A stretch of DNA of 64,000 bases from Thermomicrobium sp. CFH 73360. GTDB taxonomy: Bacteria > Chloroflexota > Chloroflexia > Thermomicrobiales > Thermomicrobiaceae. The notes beneath the pieces were generated by a model. It was not told the origin of the DNA, searched no databases, and saw only the letters and a program-made list of their open reading frames with translations. The stretch is taken from assembly GCF_023806465.1 (NCBI RefSeq), contig NZ_JAMSLS010000002.1, positions 310,001-374,000 of the forward strand, written 5' to 3'. This document shows positions 45,104 to 55,925 of the stretch, piece by piece (within the stretch, counting starts at the first letter, position 1; every line of letters starts with the position of its first letter). The translations under genes and the position numbers were made by a program.

Positions 45104-45581
45104 GTCGCACCCCCGCTCGCCCCAGCAGGGCAACGACCCCGTACACAACCGGCACCGCGATGACGTTGAGCAGACCAACCAACACCGCTGTCAGCATCGC
45201 GTCCAACCACGCCTCGATCGAGCCTGGCCATCGCACCAGAAGAAGGAGGAAACGATAGGCAAGCGTCAGCCCACCCACAAGCCCCATCAGCGGGAGCAGC
45301 GCACTCCGGTAGATGCTGCGCCGGGCAGCTGAGCCGGCAAACACCGCCGGCAGCAAGGCAAGGACGTGCGCACCAAGCGGGCTCGCTGTGAGCAGGTCAA
45401 AGAGTACGCCCCCTGCAATCGCCCAGGCAACGCCAGCGCCGAGCCCCTCGAATGCGCTGGCCACGAGGACGATCCCCAGCACAAAATCCGGGAACAGGCC
45501 AAAGGGTGTCACGCGCGGGAGCACCGTGACCTCGAGCACAGCCGCTCCAAGGAAGAGCGTCGCGATCACCAGCTGCCGCAC
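45093..45581 (-). CDS. mreD: Rod-shape determining membrane protein MreD
   Basis: A 162-residue protein with five or six membrane segments (RQLVIATLFLGAAVLEVTVL, FGLFPDFVLGIVLVASAF, GLGAGVAWAIAGGVLFDLL, LLPLMGLVGGLTLAYRFLLLL, MLTAVLVGLLNVIAVPVVYGVVALL) and the MreD-typical P-D-F-VLGIVLV and G-x-x-FDLLTASPLGA phrases. It bridges MreC and the PBP2/RodA machinery. Its usual upstream partners mreB and mreC are not adjacent but 15 kb to the right on the same strand. Confidence 0.88.
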   Translation of the reverse strand: MRQLVIATLFLGAAVLEVTVLPRVTPFGLFPDFVLGIVLVASAFEGLGAGVAWAIAGGVLFDLLTASPLGAHVLALLPAVFAGSAARRSIYRSALLPLMGLVGGLTLAYRFLLLLVRWPGSIEAWLDAMLTAVLVGLLNVIAVPVVYGVVALLGRAGVRRAH

Positions 45582-45636
45582 CAGACCGCACTCCGACCAC
45601 TCGTTTGCAGTCCCGGCAATCGTACCACGCTGTCAC

Positions 45637-46392
45637 TCACGTTCCAGGCGGTCGGGCCGTCTCCAGCACCCGCACCTGCAGCTCTGCTCCCGGCATCCCG
45701 CTCCTCCGGAGCGCTTCAATCGTCTGCTCGACCGGATAGGCAACCCGTCGGAAGGTGACGCCCCATCGCTCGCCGTTCCACTCCAGCACCGTGTAGGCCG
45801 CCTGCTGGTCACCGTCAAACGGGAGTCCCACACTCCCGACCGCGATCACCAGTCGGCCGTCAAGCTCCCAGCGCACCTGCAGGTGGATGTGCCCATAGGC
45901 AAGCGCCGCCCCGCCGGAGCGCTCGAGCAGTTCCTCAAGCTGCTCACGCGGCGCGTTTGGCGGCACCACTGGGTGTGCGCTCCAAGGCGTCGCATGGACC
46001 ACCACAAGGACCGCCCCGGTCGGCGCTGGTACTGCATAGCGCAGGGGCAGCGATGCGAGGTACTCCACGTGCTCGCGGGTCAGCCGCTCGGCACACCACC
46101 GGTAGCGGTCCGCCATGGCAGGGTTCTCAAGGTGCCGCAGCCGCGGGTCATCAACCTGCGCCGGCCAAGCCCCACCGGTCGCGACCTCCACGAGGAACTC
46201 ATCAGTGTTCCCGCGGACTGCCGGAATCCCACGGCTGCGGACGAGATCGATGCACTCGCTCGGCCACGGCCCGCCAAAGGCAAAGTCGCCCGCCATCACC
46301 ACCAGATCCGGTCCCAGCCGCTCAATGTCCTGGAACACTGCCTCGAGTGCCGGGAGGTTCCCGTGTGTGTCAGAAATCACTGCTACCTGCAT
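45637..46392 (-). CDS. Calcineurin-like metallophosphoesterase (YfcE-type)
   Basis: A 251-residue phosphoesterase; ATG 46392 fits the family start MQVAVISDTHGN, with AAGGAG ten bases upstream; in-frame sequence before it is unlike the family. Metal-binding motifs are SDTHGN (D-x-H), AGDFAFGG (GD), RGNTDE (GN-D), VHATPW (H) and YGHIH (GH-x-H). It probably hydrolyses phosphodiesters or nucleotides; substrate unknown. It is divergent from glgE and upstream of mreD on the same strand, 55 bases apart. Confidence 0.87.
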   Translation of the reverse strand: MQVAVISDTHGNLPALEAVFQDIERLGPDLVVMAGDFAFGGPWPSECIDLVRSRGIPAVRGNTDEFLVEVATGGAWPAQVDDPRLRHLENPAMADRYRWCAERLTREHVEYLASLPLRYAVPAPTGAVLVVVHATPWSAHPVVPPNAPREQLEELLERSGGAALAYGHIHLQVRWELDGRLVIAVGSVGLPFDGDQQAAYTVLEWNGERWGVTFRRVAYPVEQTIEALRRSGMPGAELQVRVLETARPPGT

Positions 46393-46508
46393 CGGTCGGT
46401 CTACTCCTTGCTTGACTCTGACCCTATCGGTGCCACGCGCCAGCAGCAAGCGTACCGCGTTTAGTAGAGTGAACGGGCGAAGGGCATCGGAGGAGTCGGA
46501 GGGAACGA

Positions 46509-48530
46509 GTGACCACACCGGGTACTCAAACGAGCGAAGTGATCGCACGAATGCCGAGCGAGGGACGCCGACGCGTCATCATCGCGCGGGTCAGCCCCGA
46601 ACTTGATTGTGGACGATTCCCGGTCAAACGGATTGTCGGCGACGAACTCGTCGTCGAGGCAGACATTTTCGCCGACGGACACGACGAACTCGCCGCGATA
46701 CTCCGCTACCGTGGCCCGGGGACGGCAGACTGGCACGAGGTTCCGATGACCTTCCTCAGCAACGACCGCTGGCGGGCAACTTTCACCGTGACGGAGCTGG
46801 GTGTCTGGGAATACACAGTTGTTGCCTGGATTGACCGTTTTGCTACCTGGCAGCGCGACCTGCAAAAGCGGCTCGATGCGGGGCAGGACGTCACGGTTGA
46901 CCTTCTGATCGGCGCCGAACTCGTTGAAGCGACCGCAGCGCAGGCAAGCGATGCTGATGCGGCCTGGTTGCAGCACGCGGCTACCTCGCTGCGGCAGGGA
47001 CCAGACGCGATCGCTGTTGCGCGCTCAGCAGAACTCGCTGCGCGCATGCGACGAGCCGATCCCCGTCCCTTCATGGCCGAGTATCCGCGCGTTCTGCGCG
47101 TGGTTGTCGACCGTGAACGCGCGCGCTTCAGTACGTGGTATGAACTGTTCCCGCGCTCCTGTTCCCCAGATCCGGGTCGGCATGGAACGTTCCGAGACTG
47201 CGAGGCGTGGCTCCCACACATCGCCGAACTCGGCTTCGACGTCCTGTACCTCCCGCCTATCCATCCGATCGGTCGCACCCACCGAAAGGGGAAGAACAAT
47301 AGCCTCGTCGCCGGGCCGAATGATCCTGGCAGTCCGTGGGCCATCGGTAGTGCGGAAGGTGGGCACGATGCCGTTCATCCCCAGCTTGGCACACTCGAGG
47401 ATTTCCGACGGTTCGTGGCCCGCGCCCGCGACTACGGCATCGAAATCGCGCTCGACCTCGCCTTCCAATGCTCGCCCGACCACCCGTACGTGCGCGAGCA
47501 TCCTGAGTGGTTCCGCCGTCGCCCCGATGGCACCATCCAGTATGCGGAGAACCCGCCAAAGAAGTATCAGGACATCTATCCCTTCGATTTCGAGTCACCC
47601 GCTTGGCAGGAACTCTGGCTGGAACTCCTCCGCATCGTGACTTTTTGGATCGAGCAAGGAATCCGGATCTTCCGGGTCGACAACCCACACACCAAGCCGT
47701 TCGCCTTCTGGGAATGGCTGATCGACACGGTCAAGCGGGACTACCCGGAAGTGATCTTTCTCTCGGAGGCGTTCACCCGCCCCAAGGTGATGTATCACCT
47801 GGCCAAACTCGGCTTCACCCAGTCATACACCTATTTTGCCTGGCGGAACACGAAGAGCGAACTCGAGGCCTACTTCACCGAACTCACCCAGACCGAGGTG
47901 CGTGAGTTCTTCCGCCCCAATCTCTGGCCCAATACGCCCGATATCTTGACCGAATTCCTGCAGACTGGCGGCCGACCAGCCTTCCTCATCCGCCTGATCT
48001 TGGCTGCCACGCTCGGGGCAAGCTACGGTCTCTACGGGCCGCCGTACGAGCTCTGCGAGGCGACGCCGCTTGCTCCAGGGAGTGAAGAGTACCTGGATTC
48101 GGAAAAATATGAGATCCGACACTGGAAACTCGACTCACCGCACTCGATCGCACCGGTCATTGCCCGCGTCAACCGCATCCGACGGGAAAACCCAGCACTC
48201 CAACAGGACTGGACACTACGGTTCCATTCGGTCGACAACGATGCGTTGATCGCCTACTCCAAGATCAGTCACGATGGGCAGAACGCGATCGTCACCGTGG
48301 TCAATCTCGACCCACACCATCGACATGCCGGCTGGGTCACACTCGATCTGGCTGTCCTCGGGATCACGCCGGAGACGCCCTACCAGATGCACGATCTTTT
48401 AAGTGGTGAGCGGTACATCTGGCATGGGCCACGAAACTACGTGGAACTTGACCCACACATCATGCCGGCGCATATCTTTGCCGTCCGTCCACGCATCCGG
48501 TCGGAGCACGATTTTGAATACTACGAGTGA
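46509..48530 (+). CDS. glgE: Alpha-1,4-glucan:maltose-1-phosphate maltosyltransferase
   Basis: A 673-residue GH13_3 enzyme that adds maltose from maltose-1-phosphate to alpha-1,4-glucan. GTG 46509 follows GGAGGGAAC. The N-terminal Ig-like dimerisation domain (GRRRVIIARVSPELDCGRFPVKR) precedes the barrel. Key barrel motifs are YLPPIHPIGRTHRKGKNNSL, the nucleophile Asp391 in RVDNPHTKP, the acid/base Glu420 in LSEAFTRP, and YGLYGPPYELCE. Spacing of the catalytic pair matches characterised GlgE. It is the first gene of a five-gene plus-strand operon that completes the trehalose-to-glycogen GlgE pathway. Confidence 0.93.
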   Translation: MTTPGTQTSEVIARMPSEGRRRVIIARVSPELDCGRFPVKRIVGDELVVEADIFADGHDELAAILRYRGPGTADWHEVPMTFLSNDRWRATFTVTELGVWEYTVVAWIDRFATWQRDLQKRLDAGQDVTVDLLIGAELVEATAAQASDADAAWLQHAATSLRQGPDAIAVARSAELAARMRRADPRPFMAEYPRVLRVVVDRERARFSTWYELFPRSCSPDPGRHGTFRDCEAWLPHIAELGFDVLYLPPIHPIGRTHRKGKNNSLVAGPNDPGSPWAIGSAEGGHDAVHPQLGTLEDFRRFVARARDYGIEIALDLAFQCSPDHPYVREHPEWFRRRPDGTIQYAENPPKKYQDIYPFDFESPAWQELWLELLRIVTFWIEQGIRIFRVDNPHTKPFAFWEWLIDTVKRDYPEVIFLSEAFTRPKVMYHLAKLGFTQSYTYFAWRNTKSELEAYFTELTQTEVREFFRPNLWPNTPDILTEFLQTGGRPAFLIRLILAATLGASYGLYGPPYELCEATPLAPGSEEYLDSEKYEIRHWKLDSPHSIAPVIARVNRIRRENPALQQDWTLRFHSVDNDALIAYSKISHDGQNAIVTVVNLDPHHRHAGWVTLDLAVLGITPETPYQMHDLLSGERYIWHGPRNYVELDPHIMPAHIFAVRPRIRSEHDFEYYE

Positions 48531-48539
48531 GGGGCTTCT

Positions 48540-51500
48540 ATGGCGGTCAAGGTCGCCGAACGTCGTCGAGCTACACCGGTACCACAGCTTCCCGACGATC
48601 CACTCTGGTACAAGGACGCCATTCTTTACGAGCTCCACGTCCGCGCCTTCTACGATAGCAACGGGGACGGAATTGGTGACTTCCCAGGGCTCACACAAAA
48701 ACTTGACTACCTCGAAGACCTCGGGATCACTGCTGTCTGGCTCTTGCCGTTCTACCCGTCACCGCTCCGTGACGATGGATATGACATCGCCGACTATACG
48801 GACGTTCACCCCGCCTATGGCACCCTCCGCGATGTCAAAGAGTTCATCCGCGAGGCCCACCGGCGCGGCATCCGGGTGATCACCGAACTCGTCCTCAACC
48901 ACACGTCGGACCAACATCCGTGGTTCCAACGGGCACGGCGCGCAGCACCCGGTAGTGTCTGGCGCAACTTCTACGTCTGGAGCGACACGCCGGAAAAGTA
49001 TAAAGAGGCCCGCATTATCTTCAAGGACTTCGAGACCTCCAATTGGGCATGGGATCCGGTTGCCAAAGCCTACTACTGGCATCGCTTCTACTCGCATCAA
49101 CCTGACCTCAATTACGAGAACCCAGCGGTACGCCGTGCCATCCTCCGCGTCCTCGATTTCTGGATGCGCCTTGGTGTCGACGGAATGCGGCTGGATGCTG
49201 TGCCGTATCTCTATGAGCGTGAAGGGACGAACTGCGAGAACCTGCCCGAGACCCACGCGTTCTTGAAGGAACTCCGCCGTTCCGTTGATAGTCGTTACCG
49301 CAATCGCATGCTGTTGGCCGAGGCAAACCAGTGGCCGGAAGACGCGGTCGCCTATTTTGGGCAGGGCGACGAGTGTCATATGGCCTTTCACTTTCCCCTG
49401 ATGCCACGCCTCTTTATGGCAATCCGTATGGAAGACCGCTTCCCGATCGTCGATATCCTGTCCCAGACTCCAGCCATTCCGGACACTGCTCAATGGGCCC
49501 TCTTCCTGCGCAATCACGATGAGCTGACGCTCGAGATGGTTACCGACGAAGAGCGCGACTACATGTATCGCGTCTATGCGCGTGATCCGGTTGCCCGCAT
49601 CAACCTTGGCATTCGCCGGCGGCTGGCGCCGCTCCTTGGGAACAACCGGCGCCGCATCGAGCTGATGAATGGCCTTCTCTTCTCGCTCCCTGGCACCCCG
49701 GTCATTTACTACGGTGACGAGATCGGGATGGGGGACAATGTCTATCTTGGAGACCGGAACGGCGTGCGCACGCCGATGCAGTGGAGCGCCGACCGCAACG
49801 CTGGCTTCTCGACCGCACCGCGCCAGCGCCTCTATTTGCCAGTGATCGTCGATGCTGAGTACCACTACGAGGCAGTCAACGTCGAAGCGCAGCAGGCAAA
49901 TCCCCATTCACTGCTCTGGTGGATGAAGCGACTGATCGCACTCCGCAAACAATTCAAGGCGTTCGGGCGCGGATCGTTCGAGTTCATCCCGGTCGACAAC
50001 CGGAAAGTCTTGGCGTATGTCCGCCGCTACGAGCAGGAAACGATCCTCGTCGTTGCAAACCTCTCCCGCTTTGTCCAGTGGGCTGAACTAGATCTTTCCG
50101 CCTATCGTGGCATGGTTCCGATAGAACTCTTCGGTCGTATCGAGTTCCCCCCGATCGGTGAAGAGCCGTATCGGGTTATGCTTGGCCCGCACAGCTTCTA
50201 CTGGTTCAGCCTTGAGCGCCCGCGCGCCGGTGAAGAGCTGCTCGTGGTGACACCGAGTGAACTCCCGGTCATTCCGGTGCGGGAGCGCGAGGGGACACTG
50301 GACCTCAGCACGGCGCAACGCACGCTCTTGGACGAACTTCCACGCTATCTCCGGGCGCGGCGCTGGTTTGCGGGCAAGGCCCGGCGGATCAAGCAGGTAC
50401 AGATCGCCGATCAGATACCGCTTCCCGTCGACGGACTCGCGGTAACCCTCCTCCTTCTCTCCGTCGAGTACACCGAGGGCGATCCGGAACTGTATGTCCT
50501 CCCGCTGGCCATCGCCCGTGGCGATCTTGCACGCGACCTTATCGAACGCACACCACACGCCGTCATCGCTCGTACAGTGCCGGACGAAACGGCTCTCCTC
50601 GTCGACGCGCTGGCAGTTCCCTCGTTCAGTCGCAACCTCATCGAGCAGATCGGTCGTCGGCGACGTTTCCGGGGAGAGCACGGCACGGTGGTCGGACAGC
50701 CGACGACCGCGTTCCGTCGCCTCGTCGGGCAAGGGACACCGCTCCCCGAACCAGTGCTCGGCCGTGCTGAACAAAGTAACACCTCAGTGATCTTCCCCGA
50801 ACGGGTTCTCCTGAAGCTCTACCGGAAGATCGAACCTGGCCCAAACCCAGAGCTTGAGCTCGAACGAGCGCTCAGTGAGCGACTTGGTTTTCGCTCTGTC
50901 CCGCCGCTGGCCGGCAGCCTCGACTACCGACCGGCGAGCGGCGAGGCGATGACGCTTGCCGTGTTGCTCGGCTATGTACCGAATGAGGGTGACGCTTGGC
51001 AGTACACGCTGGACATGCTTGCCGGATTCCTTGAACGCGCCCTCGCGTACAGCGAAGAGCCACCGTCTATCGGTTTGGATGCTGAAGCCCTCTTGACCCG
51101 CGCGGCAAGCTCCCCACCGCCGATCGTCTATGAGTTAATTGACACGTATGTCGAGTCCGCGCATCTCCTCGGCCAGCGCACTGCTGAACTTCACCGAGCA
51201 CTCGCTCGCCTGACAGACGATCCCGCGTTTGCACCGGAACCGTTCTCCATGCTCTACCAGCGCTCGCTCTACCAGGCAATGCGCAGTCAGCTGCTGCAGA
51301 CCTTCACCCTCTTGCGGGACCGGCTTGCCCAGCTTCCCGAGCATGTCCGCAACGAGGCCGAAACTGTCCTCCAACGCGAACGCGAGATCGTCCAAGTCTA
51401 CCAGCGATTGCTGCAGCAGTTGCTACCAGCCCAGCGCATCCGTTGCCATGGGGACTACCACCTGGGGCAGGTGCTCTATACTGGCCGCGACTTCGTCATT

Positions 51501-51908
51501 ATCGACTTTGAGGGGGAACCAGCTCGCCCGCTCAGCGAGCGGCGGCTCAAGCGCTCGCCGCTGACCGATGTCGCCGGCATGCTTCGCTCGTTCCACTATG
51601 CTGCTTCGGCAACGCTCTTTGACCAACTCCAGCGTGGGCTCCTGAGCGACATGGCACGGGCAGAGGCGTGGCTTCGCTTCTGGTACGGGTGGGTCGCCGC
51701 AGCTTTTCTCCAGGGCTATCTCGAGGGCTTGCAATCGACCACGCTGATCCCCACGGACCCGAAACAGCTGGCGGTACTGCTCGAAGCCAATCTACTGGAC
51801 AAGGCGATCTACGAGCTCCGCTATGAGCTGGGACACCGGCCGGGCTGGCTGGCAATCCCTCTCCGCGGCATCCTTGAGCTGCTTCGCGCCCGGGAGGGTG
51901 GCGCATGA
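48540..51908 (+). CDS. treS: Trehalose synthase/maltokinase fusion protein
   Basis: A 1122-residue bifunctional protein. Residues 1-565 are GH13_16 trehalose synthase ([29 protein letters not shown]; nucleophile Asp219 in [13 protein letters not shown]; acid/base Glu261 in [26 protein letters not shown]). Residues about 590-1122 are a maltokinase (Mak/Pep2): an N-cap region [16 protein letters not shown], the catalytic [12 protein letters not shown] near residue 970 and the metal-binding [13 protein letters not shown] near 990. TreS interconverts trehalose and maltose; Mak makes maltose-1-phosphate for GlgE. The start is nine bases after glgE. The stop overlaps malQ by four bases (ATGA). Confidence 0.93.
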   Translation: MAVKVAERRRATPVPQLPDDPLWYKDAILYELHVRAFYDSNGDGIGDFPGLTQKLDYLEDLGITAVWLLPFYPSPLRDDGYDIADYTDVHPAYGTLRDVKEFIREAHRRGIRVITELVLNHTSDQHPWFQRARRAAPGSVWRNFYVWSDTPEKYKEARIIFKDFETSNWAWDPVAKAYYWHRFYSHQPDLNYENPAVRRAILRVLDFWMRLGVDGMRLDAVPYLYEREGTNCENLPETHAFLKELRRSVDSRYRNRMLLAEANQWPEDAVAYFGQGDECHMAFHFPLMPRLFMAIRMEDRFPIVDILSQTPAIPDTAQWALFLRNHDELTLEMVTDEERDYMYRVYARDPVARINLGIRRRLAPLLGNNRRRIELMNGLLFSLPGTPVIYYGDEIGMGDNVYLGDRNGVRTPMQWSADRNAGFSTAPRQRLYLPVIVDAEYHYEAVNVEAQQANPHSLLWWMKRLIALRKQFKAFGRGSFEFIPVDNRKVLAYVRRYEQETILVVANLSRFVQWAELDLSAYRGMVPIELFGRIEFPPIGEEPYRVMLGPHSFYWFSLERPRAGEELLVVTPSELPVIPVREREGTLDLSTAQRTLLDELPRYLRARRWFAGKARRIKQVQIADQIPLPVDGLAVTLLLLSVEYTEGDPELYVLPLAIARGDLARDLIERTPHAVIARTVPDETALLVDALAVPSFSRNLIEQIGRRRRFRGEHGTVVGQPTTAFRRLVGQGTPLPEPVLGRAEQSNTSVIFPERVLLKLYRKIEPGPNPELELERALSERLGFRSVPPLAGSLDYRPASGEAMTLAVLLGYVPNEGDAWQYTLDMLAGFLERALAYSEEPPSIGLDAEALLTRAASSPPPIVYELIDTYVESAHLLGQRTAELHRALARLTDDPAFAPEPFSMLYQRSLYQAMRSQLLQTFTLLRDRLAQLPEHVRNEAETVLQREREIVQVYQRLLQQLLPAQRIRCHGDYHLGQVLYTGRDFVIIDFEGEPARPLSERRLKRSPLTDVAGMLRSFHYAASATLFDQLQRGLLSDMARAEAWLRFWYGWVAAAFLQGYLEGLQSTTLIPTDPKQLAVLLEANLLDKAIYELRYELGHRPGWLAIPLRGILELLRAREGGA

Positions 51909-53977
51909 ACCGGTTCGCTGCCCTCCGCGCCCTGGCGCACGACGCCGGCCTCCAGCTCGCCTACCGTGACATCGCTGGGGCGCGGCAGGTCGCCCGCGCG
52001 GAACAGCTCCTTGCGACGCTCCGTGCCCTCGGCATTCCGATCCGTACACCTGAAGAAGCAGCAACGTTGCTCCGGGAGCGCTGGCACGTACGCATGGAGC
52101 GACGCTGTGAACCGGTGCACGTCTGGACACACGGTCGGGGAACACCGCGTCTCCGTCTACTGCTCCCAGCACAACCTCATGGCCGCTTTGAACTTTTTGT
52201 CCGCAGTGAGAACAACGACGTGCAACACCTCGTTGTCTCTTCTGAGGACCTCAGCGATATAAAGCCGGTAGCAGGACCCCCGGTGCCCGATCCTGCTGTC
52301 AGCGGCGTACAGGTCGAGCTCCCGCTTCGCTTTCAGCCGCCGGTCGGCTACCACGAAGTGGAGATTGCATGTCCCGATGGTCGCATCACTCGCACGCTCT
52401 TGATGGTCCGCCCGGCGACTGTACGACCTCCGGAAGATGTCGGACTTGACTCTGTTTGGGGCGTCTTCCTCCCGCTGTACGCCGCCTGGCGTGAGGAGCC
52501 GCGCGACGGCGCGACCTACCGACGACTCCAGGACCTCGTGACCTGGACGCGCCAGTGCGGTGGTGCGCTCGTTGGAACCCTCCCGCTCCTGCCAACCTAC
52601 CTCGGCAATGACCCGTATGACCCCAGTCCGTATGCGCCAGTCAGTCGCCTTGCCTGGAGCGAGTTTTTTGTCGATCTCCGCGCACTTCCGCTTCCAGTTG
52701 ACGCAGTCGAGTGCCAGCTCACGACGGGACCGGGGGCTCGTGGCACGCGCCTGGTGGACTACCAGACGAGCTGGCAGCAACGGTTCGCTGCGCTCCAAGC
52801 CGCCAGTCACCACCTGGCGCAGCAGCCTACCGTGCGGCAAGAGATCGAGACTTGGCTGGAGACCCATCCGATCCTCGCGGAGTATGCGCGTTTCCGCGCT
52901 GCGGTCGACCGCTTTGGTCGTCCCAGCCGTTGGTCATCCGGCCTCCGTGCAGAACTCCTGAGAAGCGAGGTGGGACCTGGTGAGCCTGCTTGGCCCTATG
53001 CAGTGGCACAATGGCTGGCGGCACAGCAGATCGCCACAGTTGGACACGACGCGCTTTATCTCGATCTGCCACTCGGCGTCCATCCCGAGGGGTTCGATGT
53101 CTGGCGCTGGCCGCATCTCTTCGCAACGGACGTCAGTGCCGGTGCGCCGCCCGACCCGTTCTTCGCCGAGGGGCAGGTATGGGGCTTTCCGCCGCTTCAT
53201 CCCGAACGCGTCCGCGAGGACGGGTATCGCTACGTACGAGCGGTCTTTACTCACCATCTTGGCGCAGCACGCCTTCTCCGTCTCGACCACGTTATGGGGT
53301 TCCACCGCTTGTACTGGGTTCCAGCGCAGGCGAGCGGACGGGAAGGGGTTTACGTCCGCTATCCGGCTGAGGAGTACTACGCCGTCCTGGCGATCGAGAG
53401 TTCCCGGACCGGATGTGCCGTCGCGGGTGAAGACCTTGGTACTGTCCCGCGAGCGGTACGGCAGGCTATGACAAGGGAGGGCTTACTCCGGCTGTGGGTT
53501 CTGCCGTTTGAACGGCGCAACGGCACCTTCACCACACCACCGAGACTTTGCGTGGCCAGTCTGGACACGCATGACCTCCCACCGTTCGCCGCGCTTTGGG
53601 ACGAGTGGAGCCACGATATTCAGCACGCCGTCGTCGCCTGGCTCGCAAGCGCAGGTTTTCTCGACCAAAAGACTGCACCAGGGTTGCACGATGTCATCGG
53701 CGCACTCCTCCGCTTCCTTGGTTCCAGCGACGCTGCGGTCGTCCTCGTCAACCTCGAGGATCTCTGGGGCGAGCGCCATCCGCAGAACCAACCAGGGACT
53801 GGACTCGAACAGCCGAACTGGCGCCGTCTGGCACAGTACGGCATCGCTGACTTTGCCACCAACGCAGTCGTCTTGGAGCTCCTTGAGACGCTCAACCGTG
53901 CCCGAAAGGAGCGTCGGCATCGCGCCACGAATTCACCCACTCCCCCGTCACACAACCGGTTGGGGAAGGAGGTGTGA
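51905..53977 (+). CDS. malQ: 4-alpha-glucanotransferase (GH77)
   Basis: A 690-residue amylomaltase-type enzyme. An N-terminal beta-sandwich region of about 170 residues (unlike the short bacterial form) precedes the GH77 barrel, which has [27 protein letters not shown] (substrate-binding loop), [17 protein letters not shown] (nucleophile Asp in R-x-DH), [13 protein letters not shown] (acid/base Glu in GEDLG) and [14 protein letters not shown] (third acid in THD). It disproportionates malto-oligosaccharides and so trims or primes glucans in the pathway. Translationally coupled to treS upstream; its 3' end carries the ribosome binding site of glgB. Confidence 0.9.
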   Translation: MNRFAALRALAHDAGLQLAYRDIAGARQVARAEQLLATLRALGIPIRTPEEAATLLRERWHVRMERRCEPVHVWTHGRGTPRLRLLLPAQPHGRFELFVRSENNDVQHLVVSSEDLSDIKPVAGPPVPDPAVSGVQVELPLRFQPPVGYHEVEIACPDGRITRTLLMVRPATVRPPEDVGLDSVWGVFLPLYAAWREEPRDGATYRRLQDLVTWTRQCGGALVGTLPLLPTYLGNDPYDPSPYAPVSRLAWSEFFVDLRALPLPVDAVECQLTTGPGARGTRLVDYQTSWQQRFAALQAASHHLAQQPTVRQEIETWLETHPILAEYARFRAAVDRFGRPSRWSSGLRAELLRSEVGPGEPAWPYAVAQWLAAQQIATVGHDALYLDLPLGVHPEGFDVWRWPHLFATDVSAGAPPDPFFAEGQVWGFPPLHPERVREDGYRYVRAVFTHHLGAARLLRLDHVMGFHRLYWVPAQASGREGVYVRYPAEEYYAVLAIESSRTGCAVAGEDLGTVPRAVRQAMTREGLLRLWVLPFERRNGTFTTPPRLCVASLDTHDLPPFAALWDEWSHDIQHAVVAWLASAGFLDQKTAPGLHDVIGALLRFLGSSDAAVVLVNLEDLWGERHPQNQPGTGLEQPNWRRLAQYGIADFATNAVVLELLETLNRARKERRHRATNSPTPPSHNRLGKEV

Positions 53978-53981
53978 GGCG

Positions 53982-55925
53982 ATGGCAGAACAGCCAGTCG
54001 GCCCGGTACGCCACGATCGGTCGCTCCTGACGGACCACGATGTCCACCTCTTTAACGAGGGTACGTGGCTCCGGGCCTACGAGAAAATGGGTGCGCATCC
54101 ATGCGTGCTCGACGGCGAGGATGGGGTCTTTTTTGCGGTCTGGGCTCCCAATGCCGAGCGCGTCTCCGTTGTTGGTGACTTCAACGGCTGGACACCGGGG
54201 AAGCACCCTCTTGCACCGCGCGGGAGCTCCGGCATTTGGGAAGGCTTCATCCCAGGACTCAGGGTCGGTGCGCGCTATAAGTACCACATTGTCTCTCGCT
54301 ACCACGGGTATCAGGTGTTCAAGGCCGATCCGTATGGCTTTTGGCACGAGTGTCCACCGGGAACCGCGTCATTCGTCTGGGAACTCAATTACGAGTGGCA
54401 CGATGCCGATTGGATGCACCGACGCAGGCAGGCAAATGCGCTCGACGCTCCGATGCAGATCTACGAGGTGCATCTCGGGTCATGGATGCGCGCCCCCGAA
54501 GAGGGGAACCGCTGGCTCACCTACCGGGACATCGCTCCGCGCCTGGCGGAGCATGTGCGCCGCATGGGCTTCACGCACGTGGAGTTTTTGCCGGTGATGG
54601 AGCATCCCTTCTACGGCTCCTGGGGATATCAGATCACCGGCTACTTTGCGCCGACAGCACGCTACGGCACGCCCCAGGACTTCATGGCGTTGATCGACGA
54701 ACTCCATCAGCAGGATATCGGCGTGATCCTCGACTGGGTCCCCTCCCATTTCCCAACCGACGAGCACGGTCTTGTCTTCTTCGATGGGACGCACCTCTAC
54801 GAACATGCGGACCCCCGGAAGGGGTTCCACCCCGACTGGCACACTGCGATCTTCAACTATGGGCGCAACGAAGTACGGACATTCTTGCTCTCCAGCGCCA
54901 TGTTCTGGCTCGATCGTTATCATGCCGACGGACTCCGCGTCGACGCCGTCGCCTCCATGCTCTATCTCGATTACTCCCGCGCACCGGGCGAGTGGATCCC
55001 CAACGAATACGGCGGACGCGAGAACTTGGAGGCGATCGCCTTCCTACGACGGTTGAATGAGGAGGTTTACCGGCACTTTCCCGACGTCCAGACCATCGCC
55101 GAAGAATCGACCGCCTGGCCAATGGTCTCGCGACCGACCTACGTCGGAGGTCTCGGCTTCGGTCTCAAATGGGACATGGGGTGGATGCACGATACGTTGC
55201 GCTACTTCAGCCACGATCCGATCTACCGGAAATATCATCACCACGAGTTGACGTTTCGTATGCTCTACGCCTTCAACGAGAACTTTGTCCTGCCACTCTC
55301 GCACGATGAAGTTGTGCACGGGAAAGGATCCCTGCTCGCCAAGATGCCTGGTGACGATTGGCAAAAATTTGCCAACCTGCGGCTGCTCTACGGCTACCAG
55401 TACACGCAGCCCGGTAAGAAGCTCCTCTTCATGGGAGCTGAACTCGCACCGTGGCGGGAGTGGAACCACGAGTCAAGCCTAGACTGGGATCTCCTCCAGT
55501 ACGCACCGCACGAGGGCATTCGGCGCTGGCTTGCTGACTTGAATCACCTCGCGCGGACGAAGCCAGCACTGTACGAACTCGACTGCTCGCCCGAAGGTTT
55601 TGAATGGATCGACTGCAATGACGCCGAAAACAGCGTGCTCGTCTACCTCCGCAAGAGTCGACGGCCCGGTGAGGAACTCCTCATCGTGTGCAACTTTACC
55701 CCGGTGCCGCGGCAAAATTACCGTGTGGGAGTTCCCCTACCGGGCTTTTGGCGCGAACTGCTCAACAGCGACGCGCGCGAGTATGGCGGCAGCGGTTGGG
55801 GCAACCTGGGTGGGGTGGAGACGGTTCCGGTGCCCTGGCATGGACGACGCTACTCGCTGGTCCTCACGCTGCCACCACTCGCCATCGTCATCTTCGAGCG
55901 TGTGAGCGATCGGAGCCTGCCGTGA
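53982..55925 (+). CDS. glgB: 1,4-alpha-glucan branching enzyme
   Basis: A 647-residue GH13_9 enzyme; ATG 53982 follows GGAAGGAGGTG inside the malQ 3' end. CBM48 ([22 protein letters not shown], about residues 48-70) precedes the barrel with [16 protein letters not shown], the nucleophile Asp321 in [15 protein letters not shown], the AEEST segment at Glu374-375 and [13 protein letters not shown]. The C-terminal all-beta domain is normal. It introduces alpha-1,6 branches into the GlgE product. Its stop overlaps the next gene (GTGA). Confidence 0.94.
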   Translation: MAEQPVGPVRHDRSLLTDHDVHLFNEGTWLRAYEKMGAHPCVLDGEDGVFFAVWAPNAERVSVVGDFNGWTPGKHPLAPRGSSGIWEGFIPGLRVGARYKYHIVSRYHGYQVFKADPYGFWHECPPGTASFVWELNYEWHDADWMHRRRQANALDAPMQIYEVHLGSWMRAPEEGNRWLTYRDIAPRLAEHVRRMGFTHVEFLPVMEHPFYGSWGYQITGYFAPTARYGTPQDFMALIDELHQQDIGVILDWVPSHFPTDEHGLVFFDGTHLYEHADPRKGFHPDWHTAIFNYGRNEVRTFLLSSAMFWLDRYHADGLRVDAVASMLYLDYSRAPGEWIPNEYGGRENLEAIAFLRRLNEEVYRHFPDVQTIAEESTAWPMVSRPTYVGGLGFGLKWDMGWMHDTLRYFSHDPIYRKYHHHELTFRMLYAFNENFVLPLSHDEVVHGKGSLLAKMPGDDWQKFANLRLLYGYQYTQPGKKLLFMGAELAPWREWNHESSLDWDLLQYAPHEGIRRWLADLNHLARTKPALYELDCSPEGFEWIDCNDAENSVLVYLRKSRRPGEELLIVCNFTPVPRQNYRVGVPLPGFWRELLNSDAREYGGSGWGNLGGVETVPVPWHGRRYSLVLTLPPLAIVIFERVSDRSLP